A stretch of 5,905 bases of DNA, taken from NCBI GenBank assembly GCA_002779455.1, contig PEWM01000201.1, forward strand, positions 1-5,905. The letters run 5' to 3'. The position numbers were made by a program, and so were the translations under genes. Below are positions 1 to 5,667 of the stretch, one piece after another; the first letter of the stretch is position 1; the number at the start of each line of letters is the position of its first letter. The DNA comes from Deltaproteobacteria bacterium CG07_land_8_20_14_0_80_60_11. GTDB lineage: Bacteria > Desulfobacterota > Desulfobaccia > Desulfobaccales > 0-14-0-80-60-11. Below the pieces are notes generated by a model that saw nothing but the letters and a program-made list of their open reading frames with translations, was not told the origin of the DNA and did not search any database.

Positions 1-2
1 CA

Positions 3-61
3 ATTGGTAGCACAGGCTTTCCAGCCTGTGCCGGCGCAGGCTAAAGCCTGCGGCTACCAAT
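3..61. repeat. Cloverleaf-type palindromic intergenic repeat (REP/BIME-like)
   Basis: This imperfect palindrome has three nested stems. The outer stem pairs 3-11 (ATTGGTAGC) with 53-61 (GCTACCAAT). A first inner hairpin pairs 10-18 (GCACAGGCT) with 23-31 (AGCCTGTGC) around a TTCC loop. A second inner hairpin pairs 35-41 (CGCAGGC) with 46-52 (GCCTGCG) around TAAA. The two inner hairpins are near-copies of each other (CACAGGCT versus CGCAGGCT), so the element looks like two head-to-head units. This architecture is typical of dispersed extragenic palindromes that are mobilised by, or derived from, RAYT/IS200-like transposases; that assignment is inferred from shape, since only one copy is visible here. 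No transposase is present in the window. Confidence 0.75.
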
Positions 62-158
62 AATTACTTTTTGATTGCAACTCGGTATCGGGCCTCCCGG
101 ATCGGGAAGTTGATGCGGCGGCGAAACCCCGCCCCCCTTTGTATGGAGTGACCACACG
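62..158 (+). other. Short non-coding leader upstream of cpaB
   Basis: No credible reading frame or RNA gene is visible between the palindromic repeat and cpaB. A TTGATT-like hexamer occurs at 71-76, but no acceptable -10 box lies at the right distance, so I do not call a promoter. A small hairpin can form from TCCCG at 95-99 and CGGGA at 103-107. The only firm signal is the cpaB ribosome binding site GGAG at 145-148, 10 nt before the start codon. The operon promoter may lie here in an unrecognised form, or transcription may enter from upstream of the window. Confidence 0.5.
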
Positions 159-980
159 ATGCCTCGTTTACCCGGCTGGGCCTGGCTGCTTTTGGCCATC
201 GGTTTCGCCACCCTGGCTTCCTATATGGCCCTGGGGTGGCTTAAGCGGCAGGCTGCCGTGCAAGCTCCCAAGTCAAAAACCACTATCGTCGTGGTGGCTA
301 AAATTGCGGTGGCCCCGACCAGCCTCCTGAGCGCCGAGCAGCTCAAGACGGAAGTCTGGCACCAGGAGAAGCCCCCGCAGGGCTCTTTTAACAACCTGGA
401 ACAGGTGGCGGGGCGGGTAACGGCGACGTCTATTCTGCCAGGCGACCTCATTACGGAAAACAAACTGGCTCCCAAGGGGACCGTTCCGGGAATCACCGCC
501 CTGCTGAGCCCCAACCAGCGGGCGATGACCGTGAAGGTGGATGAAGCCTCCGGGGTGGCCGGCTTCCTGACCCCCGGGAACCGGGTGGACGTGGTGGTGG
601 TCGTGGATAAGGGAGAATACCACCAAGACCCCCTCGCCAAGCTCCTCTTTCAGAACCTGAAAGTTTTGGGCACCGGTCAAAAGCTGGAAAATCGCCCGGG
701 AGACAAACCCCAGATTGTGCCCACGGTGACGCTGGAAGTAACCCCCGAACAAGGAGAACGCCTGGCCCTGGCGGCCCAGGAAGGGCGAATTTCGTTGGTG
801 GTGCGGGGCCAGGGAGACCAACAACTGGTGGAAACCCTGGGGGCGGATGCCAGCAGGTTATTTGGGAGACCGGGGAAGGCCATCCCTCAGGCTCCCCCCG
901 CCGCGGCCGCGGTTTCTCCGCCGGCCCGGACGGTGGAGATGATCCGAGGATTGGAACGGGCGCCGGTAACTTCCTGGTAA
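159..980 (+). CDS. cpaB: Flp pilus assembly protein CpaB (RcpC), SAF domain
   Basis: This is the periplasmic, inner-membrane-anchored component of the Tad/Flp pilus machine. In the family it is thought to work with or stabilise the outer-membrane secretin CpaC/RcpA. The 273-residue product starts with one hydrophobic segment (about residues 7-28, WAWLLLAIGF onward) followed by a basic KR stop-transfer. A SAF-type domain follows at about 43-107, with VVVAKIAVA at 44-52 and the conserved GDLITENKL at 95-103. The RcpC core has the signature TPGNRVDVVVVV at 138-149 and continues through TVTLEVTPEQGERLALA. A Pro/Ala-rich linker then leads to a VEMIRG tail, a usual family ending. Length is normal. 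The start is supported by GGAG 10 nt upstream. The stop is followed after 41 nt by cpaE, with no secretin gene between them, which is unusual. The family call is secure; the detailed role is taken from the family. Confidence 0.93.
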   Translation: MPRLPGWAWLLLAIGFATLASYMALGWLKRQAAVQAPKSKTTIVVVAKIAVAPTSLLSAEQLKTEVWHQEKPPQGSFNNLEQVAGRVTATSILPGDLITENKLAPKGTVPGITALLSPNQRAMTVKVDEASGVAGFLTPGNRVDVVVVVDKGEYHQDPLAKLLFQNLKVLGTGQKLENRPGDKPQIVPTVTLEVTPEQGERLALAAQEGRISLVVRGQGDQQLVETLGADASRLFGRPGKAIPQAPPAAAAVSPPARTVEMIRGLERAPVTSW

Positions 981-987
981 ATCAGAA

Positions 988-1009
988 CCTAGCCCGCTCA
1001 GGCTGAGGA
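988..1009 (+). promoter_or_regulatory. cpaE ribosome binding site inside a small stem-loop
   Basis: The cpaE Shine-Dalgarno GAGGA lies at 1005-1009, 12 nt before the ATG. The sequence CCTAGCC at 988-994 can pair with GGCTGAGG at 1001-1008 (one bulged G at 1005) around a 6-nt loop, which would partly mask the site. The pairing is visible in the sequence; any effect on CpaE synthesis is inference. Confidence 0.35.
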
Positions 1010-1021
1010 TCGTCAACCGCG

Positions 1022-2209
1022 ATGTCCACCCAATTCAGCATCTATTATAATTCCCTGGAGAACCAGAAATACCTCCGGCAAATTATCGAATCCGGCGCCG
1101 GGAAGCTAGTGGAAAGCCACGATCTGGCCCACCTGCCTGCCCAGGCGGTGAATGGCATCGATGTGGTCTTTTTAGAATATCAGGAAAGTAATCCTGAATT
1201 GGACCACTGGATCGAGAAAATTGCGGCCAATCCCAGGAGTCCCGCCATCTTCCTTTACTTTAAGGAAATCTCCACCAACAACTTGTGGAAGGCTCTGCGC
1301 CTGGGAGCTAAGGAATGCTTCACCTTCCCTATCCAGGAGGAAGATTTTCGGCAAGCGGTAAAGCGCCTCGTAGCCCGGACCGAAGTCAGAAAAATTTCGG
1401 CAAAACCCACGCAAGTCATATCTTTTCTCGGGTGTAAGGGGGGAGTCGGGACCAGTTTTCTGGTCGCCAATCTTGCCAGCCTCCTGGCGCAGGAGCACCG
1501 GGGCAAGGTGCTGGTGGTGGACTTGGATCTGGGATTTGGCCAGCTCAACTATTTTTTCGATGTCCACCCTGAACACACCTTGATCGAAGTGATCGAAAAT
1601 ATAGAAAAATTAGATATAATTTATTTACAAAACATCTTCTGCCCCATCGGTGATAATCGTTACCTGCTTCCGGCGCCGGCCCGTTTGGAAGAAGCCGAGA
1701 TTATTAACGCCGGCCACGTGGAAAAGATTATCACCTACCTCAAGAATAACCTGGGGTTCCGTTGGATTCTGATCGACTGTTGTCATCAACTGGATGAAAT
1801 AACCATGAAGGCCCTGGAGCTCTCCGAATCCTTGGTGCTGGTGACGGCGCAATCCATCCCGGGCCTGTCCAACGCCAAGAAAATGCTGGACACCCTTGGC
1901 CTCCTGAAATTAAAGGGGCTCGAAGTCGAGGTCTGGGTAAATTGCTGGGACCGCCAACATGAATTGACCGTATCTGACGCGGAAAACTTTTTAGGGAAGA
2001 CGATTGCGGGCACCATAACGTGCGATCACCAACAGGCAAGTTTCAGCGTCAACGAAGGCAAACTCCTGGTGGAAACCTCTCCCCGCCATCCCATCTCCGC
2101 AGACCTGAAATTGATGGCCGGAAAAATCAGCCCGGAGGACACGCCGGAGAAAACCAATGGCTCCGGGTGGAAATGGCTTCAACGTCTCTGGAGCAAGAAA
2201 AAACCATGA
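1022..2209 (+). CDS. cpaE: Pilus localisation protein CpaE/TadZ (ParA/MinD-like ATPase with degenerate receiver domain)
   Basis: CpaE/TadZ proteins place the Tad pilus machine at its site in the cell and are ParA/MinD-superfamily ATPases. In this 395-residue protein the N-terminal part (about 1-120) looks like a response-regulator receiver fold. The acceptor position at the end of its third strand reads VVFLEY, with E52 instead of Asp, and the region of the conserved Lys reads CFTFPI, so phosphorylation is unlikely. The ATPase domain (about 130-375) has a deviant Walker A, GCKGGVGTS (137-145, signature K139 plus K-G-G-V-G-T). The A' motif is VVDLDLGFGQ (165-174, D167/D169), and the Walker B strand is WILIDCC (248-254, D252) with an unusual Cys pair. 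A basic, Trp-rich tail, GWKWLQRLWSKKKP, ends the protein and could be an amphipathic membrane-binding helix. The start is chosen at the ATG with GAGGA 12 nt upstream. The stop overlaps the cpaF start (ATGA), implying translational coupling. Confidence 0.92.
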   Translation: MSTQFSIYYNSLENQKYLRQIIESGAGKLVESHDLAHLPAQAVNGIDVVFLEYQESNPELDHWIEKIAANPRSPAIFLYFKEISTNNLWKALRLGAKECFTFPIQEEDFRQAVKRLVARTEVRKISAKPTQVISFLGCKGGVGTSFLVANLASLLAQEHRGKVLVVDLDLGFGQLNYFFDVHPEHTLIEVIENIEKLDIIYLQNIFCPIGDNRYLLPAPARLEEAEIINAGHVEKIITYLKNNLGFRWILIDCCHQLDEITMKALELSESLVLVTAQSIPGLSNAKKMLDTLGLLKLKGLEVEVWVNCWDRQHELTVSDAENFLGKTIAGTITCDHQQASFSVNEGKLLVETSPRHPISADLKLMAGKISPEDTPEKTNGSGWKWLQRLWSKKKP

Positions 2210-3576
2210 GCCTTCTGGACCGCATCCGCCAACGGCAATTAGAGGAGCAAACGGCCCAGCCCCCGGCCCATGGCCAAGACCAGAAGAAAGACCGGGAGCG
2301 CCAAAAGAAAGACGATGTCTTCAATGAATTGAAGGCCAAGATACACATGAAGCTCCTGGGCTTACTGGACCTCACCCGCCTGACGGCAGCCTCAGAGGGT
2401 GCGATCCAAGAGGACTTGCGCCGCGGGGTCGAGATGATCCTGACGGAAGAGAAGATACCGCTCCCCTCGCCTGAAAAGGACAGGCTCTGCCGGGAAATCA
2501 GAAATGAGCTCATGGGGTACGGGCCCCTGGAACCCCTCCTGGCGGATTCCAGCATCAACGACATTCTGGTGAACAGCTACAGCAAGGTGTTTGTGGAACG
2601 TCGCGGCAAGCTGGAACCCTCGATCATCCGGTTTACCGACAACGCCCATTTGCTCAAAATCATTGAAAAGATCGCTTCCGGGGTGGGACGCCGCATCGAT
2701 GAATCTTCTCCCATGGTGGATGCCCGACTGCCGGACGGCTCCCGGGTCAATGCCATCATTCCCCCCCTGGCCCTGGATGGACCGGCCCTCTCCATCCGCA
2801 AATTTGCCCGGGACCCCATAAAAGTAGAGGACCTGATCAGTTTCGGCGCGATCACCGAGGACATGGCCGAAGTCCTCCACGGTATGGTTCAGGCCCGTCT
2901 CAACATCCTGATCTCCGGCGGCACCGGTACCGGGAAAACCACTTTCCTCAATGTTTTGTCCGGTTTTATCCCCAACGACGAACGCATCATTACCATTGAA
3001 GATTCCGCCGAACTCCAGTTGCAGCAGGACCATGTGGTGCGACTGGAAACCCGCCCCCCCAACCTGGAGGGTCAAGGAGAGGTCAATCAGCGTGACCTGG
3101 TACGGAATGCCTTGCGCATGCGGCCCGATCGCATCATCCTGGGGGAGGTGAGAAGCGGCGAGGCCTTGGACATGCTCCAGGCGATGAATACCGGTCACGA
3201 CGGCTCCCTGGCTACCATTCATGCCAACTCTGCCCGGGATGCCCTCACCCGCCTGGAAACCATGGTTTCCATGGCCGGCCTCAATATCCCCGAACGGGCC
3301 ATCCAGCACCAGGTGTGCTCGGCCATCCATGTCGTACTGCAACTGGCCCGGTTGAGTGACGGCAGCCGCAAGATGATGAACCTCTTTGAGATCGTCGGCA
3401 TGGAAGGCGACACGATCACCATGCAGGAGATTTTTGCTTACAATATGATGGGGCTTACCGAGGACAAGAAAGTGCAGGGCCGCTTTATGGCCACCGGCAT
3501 CCGCCCCAAGTTTATGAAACGCCTGGAATCTATGGGCCTCAAGTTGCCCAGCAGTCTCTTCAAGGAACAGGCCTAA
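2206..3576 (+). CDS. cpaF: Tad pilus assembly ATPase CpaF (TadA), VirB11/GspE family
   Basis: This cytoplasmic hexameric secretion ATPase hydrolyses ATP to power Flp pilus assembly through the TadB/TadC platform. From the ATG at 2206 the product is 456 residues, a normal family length. Residues 1-40 are highly charged and Gln/Lys-rich, probably a flexible or coiled N-terminus. The N-terminal domain carries GYGPLEPLL (104-112) and VFVERRGKLE (128-137). The region GRRID (161-165) to VDARLPDGSRVN (171-182) supplies conserved arginines near the subunit interface. The ATPase core has Walker A GGTGTGKTT (238-246, K244), an Asp box TIED (263-266), Walker B RIILGEVR (309-316, E314) and a His box GHDGSLATIHAN (330-341). 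All key residues are intact. An in-frame extension back to 2020 exists but overlaps cpaE heavily and looks non-homologous. The ATGA overlap and GGAG at 2190-2193 favour 2206. Confidence 0.96.
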   Translation: MSLLDRIRQRQLEEQTAQPPAHGQDQKKDRERQKKDDVFNELKAKIHMKLLGLLDLTRLTAASEGAIQEDLRRGVEMILTEEKIPLPSPEKDRLCREIRNELMGYGPLEPLLADSSINDILVNSYSKVFVERRGKLEPSIIRFTDNAHLLKIIEKIASGVGRRIDESSPMVDARLPDGSRVNAIIPPLALDGPALSIRKFARDPIKVEDLISFGAITEDMAEVLHGMVQARLNILISGGTGTGKTTFLNVLSGFIPNDERIITIEDSAELQLQQDHVVRLETRPPNLEGQGEVNQRDLVRNALRMRPDRIILGEVRSGEALDMLQAMNTGHDGSLATIHANSARDALTRLETMVSMAGLNIPERAIQHQVCSAIHVVLQLARLSDGSRKMMNLFEIVGMEGDTITMQEIFAYNMMGLTEDKKVQGRFMATGIRPKFMKRLESMGLKLPSSLFKEQA

Positions 3577-3585
3577 GCTGATGAT

Positions 3586-3667
3586 GGCGGGGATGTCCCC
3601 TAAACCATACTTCTAAACCTGGCGTCACCCCCGCCCTGGACCCCAGGGCAGATGTCCGCCAGGGAGG
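3586..3667 (+). promoter_or_regulatory. Structured cpaF-tadB intercistronic spacer
   Basis: This is the only sizeable gap inside the operon (96 nt). It contains a perfect 7-bp hairpin, GCCCTGG at 3633-3639 with CCAGGGC at 3643-3649 (3-nt loop). An outer 7-bp stem encloses it, CCTGGCG at 3618-3624 with CGCCAGG at 3657-3663, and reaches into the tadB Shine-Dalgarno (AGGGAGG, 3661-3667). An alternative pairing, GGCGGGG at 3586-3592 with CCCCGCC at 3629-3635, shares bases with the inner hairpin, so the two cannot fully coexist. No U-tract follows, so it is not an intrinsic terminator. Possible roles are control of tadB translation, or an RNA processing or stability site that sets ATPase to platform protein ratios. 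The pairings are seen; the function is inferred. Confidence 0.45.
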
Positions 3668-3672
3668 CATTG

Positions 3673-4665
3673 ATGGTCAGTGAATTGTTCCACTCGATAG
3701 ATAGTTCTCTCCTGATGCTGATTTTTCTGATCTTCCTCAGCTTTTTTTTCCTCATCAGGGGCATCCTCTTGTTCCTGGCTAACCCGGAGCGGCTTCACCA
3801 GCGGCGGTTAAAGCAAAGGCTCAGAGAAATGGAGGGTCTGGAGTCGTCCCTCAACGTCAACACCCTGCTCAAAAAGGCAAGCCTGGAAAAATCCTTTCTC
3901 GACCGGATACTGGTTAAATTCAGTTTAGTTAACCGGATTCAGCTCATGATGCAACAGGCGAACCTGACCTGGAAAATGGGAACCTTTCTGGTCGTCACCC
4001 TTCTGTCCGGGCTGGTGATGGCGGGGGTGGGACTGGCGAAATGGGGGGGCTGGGGAGGGCTGGCCGGCGGCGGGCTGGGTTTGCTCATTCCCTACAAGAT
4101 TTTGGCTCGCAGAAGGAAGCGGCGGCTCCAAAAATTTGAAAAGCAACTGCCGGATGCCCTGGACCTGCTGGCCCGAGGACTCAGGGCCGGCCATGCCTTC
4201 CCGTCGGGGTTGCAGCAAGTGGCCAAAGAGATGCCCGATCCCCTGGGAACGGAGTTTTTCAGAACCTTCAGGGAATTTAACCATGGTTTGGACCTGAATA
4301 ACGCCTTGCTCAATCTCTGTGATCGCATCGACCTGCGTGATTTGAGCTTTTTTACAACGGCAGTTTTGATCCAGCGGGAAACCGGGGGCAACCTCACGGA
4401 GATTTTGGAGAAGATCTCGATCCTTATTCGGGAACGATTTAAGTTGCGCGATCAGGTCAAAGCCTTAACCGCGGAAGGCCGGCTGTCAGGGCTTATCCTC
4501 CTCATCCTGCCACCGTTGCTGGCCGGCATCCTGATGTTGGTCAACCCGGCATACGAATCACAGCTGTTCCAGCATCCGACGGGTCGGGTCATGTGTACGG
4601 TGGCTCTGGGATTCCAGCTGTTGGGCATGTGGTGTATTCACAAGATTGTGAACATCAAGGTGTAA
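3673..4665 (+). CDS. tadB: Tad pilus platform protein TadB (type II secretion F-domain)
   Basis: TadB is one of two polytopic GspF-like inner-membrane proteins that form the assembly platform under the Flp pilus and contact the CpaF ATPase. The product is 330 residues from the ATG at 3673. An N-terminal membrane segment spans about 13-36. A second membrane region spans about 103-141, including a Gly-rich stretch (KWGGWGGLAGGGLGLL, 123-138). The cytoplasmic T2SF domain runs from about 156 to 270, with KQLPDALDLL (157-166), a GHAFPSGLQQVA helix and the conserved RETGGNL (235-241). Membrane segments at about 271-291 and 306-322 close the protein. The start at 3673 is preferred because AGGGAGG (3661-3667) lies 5 nt upstream; an in-frame ATG at 3652 would add 7 residues but has a weaker site. 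The stop lies 1 nt before tadC. Confidence 0.94.
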   Translation: MVSELFHSIDSSLLMLIFLIFLSFFFLIRGILLFLANPERLHQRRLKQRLREMEGLESSLNVNTLLKKASLEKSFLDRILVKFSLVNRIQLMMQQANLTWKMGTFLVVTLLSGLVMAGVGLAKWGGWGGLAGGGLGLLIPYKILARRRKRRLQKFEKQLPDALDLLARGLRAGHAFPSGLQQVAKEMPDPLGTEFFRTFREFNHGLDLNNALLNLCDRIDLRDLSFFTTAVLIQRETGGNLTEILEKISILIRERFKLRDQVKALTAEGRLSGLILLILPPLLAGILMLVNPAYESQLFQHPTGRVMCTVALGFQLLGMWCIHKIVNIKV

Positions 4666-4666
4666 T

Positions 4667-5596
4667 ATGGAAATTGTCCAAGTGGTTTTCTTCGGAGTCT
4701 TGATCGGCGGTATGATCACCTTCCTGGGCATCTTTCTCCAGCAGCGCTATTCATCGGTGCGGCGGCGGCTTCAGGCCAATCCGCATCAAAATACCGATTT
4801 ATTGCGGCCCCAAAGGGAAGACAAGCCTGCCTTCATAAGCGCCAATCTGGCCGAAAAACTTGAAAAGAAATTCGATCTGAGAAAAGATGGCGCCACGACC
4901 AAACGGCTCCAGGCAAAGCTCATCCGGGCGGGAATTTACACTGAACGGGCCATCCCTCTTTTTCTCGGGGTAAAACTGGGAGGACTGCTGGTCCTGCCCA
5001 TACTGGTCTTATTCCTCCTGTGGGGGAACACCAACCAGCGTGGCCTGTTGATGGGGATTCCCATCGCCCTGTGCTCTTTGGGATATGTTCTCCCTGATCT
5101 TATCCTGAGCCGGATGATAAGTTCCCGCCAGCAAAAAATTAGGGAGTCGCTTCCGGATGCCCTGGACCTGCTGGTGGTCTGTGTGGAAGCCGGCCAGGGT
5201 TTGGACGCCGCCATCAAGCGGGTGTCGGAGGAATTGCAGGAAAGTAGTCCCATCATCTCCCAGGAACTGCTCCTGGTGAATCTGGAGATCATGGCCGGGC
5301 TGGAGCGGCAGCAAGCCTTGAAGAACCTGGGCGAACGGACCGGGGTGGAACAGTTGATCTCCCTGTGCAATATCCTCATTCAGAGCGATCGCTTGGGGAC
5401 CAGTATCGCTCAGGCCCTCAAAACCCAATCGGATTATATACGTACCGCCCGGCGTTTGAGACTGGAGGGCCTGGCCGCCAAAACCGCGGTCAAACTGCTT
5501 TTTCCGATGTTGCTCTTCATTTTTCCGGCCATCATGGTAGTTGTCTTAGGGCCGGCGATTATCCGGCTCTCGGAATTCTTCAACAAGGGCGGGTAA
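4667..5596 (+). CDS. tadC: Tad pilus platform protein TadC (type II secretion F-domain)
   Basis: TadC is the partner of TadB in the inner-membrane platform of the Tad/Flp pilus. The two are paralogues that are almost always adjacent and probably act as a hetero-oligomer. The 309-residue product has an N-terminal membrane segment (about 4-24), a charged cytoplasmic stretch, two membrane segments (about 97-118 and 124-147), and a T2SF domain. That domain begins RESLPDALDLL (159-169), continues VCVEAGQGLDAAI and includes the QSDRLGTSIAQAL motif. A final membrane helix spans about 277-299, and the protein ends in a short FNKGG tail. Length and topology are typical of TadC. The Shine-Dalgarno AAGGTG (4657-4662) lies within the last codons of tadB, 4 nt before the ATG, so the two genes are tightly coupled. 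This is the last gene of the operon in this direction. Confidence 0.94.
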   Translation: MEIVQVVFFGVLIGGMITFLGIFLQQRYSSVRRRLQANPHQNTDLLRPQREDKPAFISANLAEKLEKKFDLRKDGATTKRLQAKLIRAGIYTERAIPLFLGVKLGGLLVLPILVLFLLWGNTNQRGLLMGIPIALCSLGYVLPDLILSRMISSRQQKIRESLPDALDLLVVCVEAGQGLDAAIKRVSEELQESSPIISQELLLVNLEIMAGLERQQALKNLGERTGVEQLISLCNILIQSDRLGTSIAQALKTQSDYIRTARRLRLEGLAAKTAVKLLFPMLLFIFPAIMVVVLGPAIIRLSEFFNKGG

Positions 5597-5619
5597 ACCA
5601 GAAAACGGGCCGGCCGCCT

Positions 5620-5663
5620 GGGGGGAGGGTTCAGGTGCGGCCATGATCTCCCTCCCCCTTTTT
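5620..5663 (+). terminator. Rho-independent terminator of the tad operon
   Basis: GGGGGAGGG at 5621-5629 pairs perfectly with CCCTCCCCC at 5650-5658, and a G-U pair can extend the base to 5620. TTTTT at 5659-5663 follows immediately. The 20-nt loop can zip further (TCAGG at 5631-5635 with CC at 5641-5642 and TGA at 5644-5646, around a bulged A). It lies 24 nt after the tadC stop and just before the convergent malate dehydrogenase stop. On the - strand an alternative stem (5612-5620 with 5632-5642, 2-nt bulge) lies upstream of an AAAA at 5602-5605, which reads as a short U-tract in that direction. Termination of the opposing transcript is possible but weaker. Confidence 0.8.
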
Positions 5664-5667
5664 CACC

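Noticed and set aside
1..63. Open reading frame from the left edge ending at TAA 61-63, as a possible tail of an upstream gene
   Set aside because: The open frame coincides with the palindromic repeat. The amino-acid sequence just mirrors the repeat arms and has no domain character, so it is better explained as a repeat than as a coding region.
71..110. Sigma-70 or sigma-54 promoter ahead of cpaB
   Set aside because: TTGATT at 71-76 has no matching -10 box, and no GG-N10-GC sigma-54 pair with acceptable flanks was found.
2020..2205. N-terminal extension of CpaF by 62 residues
   Set aside because: It would overlap cpaE by about 190 nt, its residues do not look like the CpaF family, and the ATGA junction at 2206 gives a normal-length protein starting MSLLDRIRQRQ.
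2392..3342. Long (316-residue) reading frame antisense to cpaF
   Set aside because: It lies opposite a strongly conserved ATPase gene with high GC at third positions, which commonly creates long antisense open frames. Its product is His/Gly-rich with no recognisable motif.
3581..3616. 11-codon mini-gene (leader peptide) between cpaF and tadB
   Set aside because: The only upstream purine-rich site is AGGAA, 13 nt away inside the end of cpaF. The composition has no run of regulatory codons, so it cannot be told from chance.
3652..3672. Upstream ATG start for TadB adding 7 residues
   Set aside because: The strong AGGGAGG lies downstream of this ATG and is ideally placed for the ATG at 3673; the site before 3652 is weak.
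5365..5646. 93-residue frame overlapping the end of tadC
   Set aside because: It is out of frame within the conserved final T2SF/membrane part of TadC, has no own ribosome binding site, and reads through the terminator stem.
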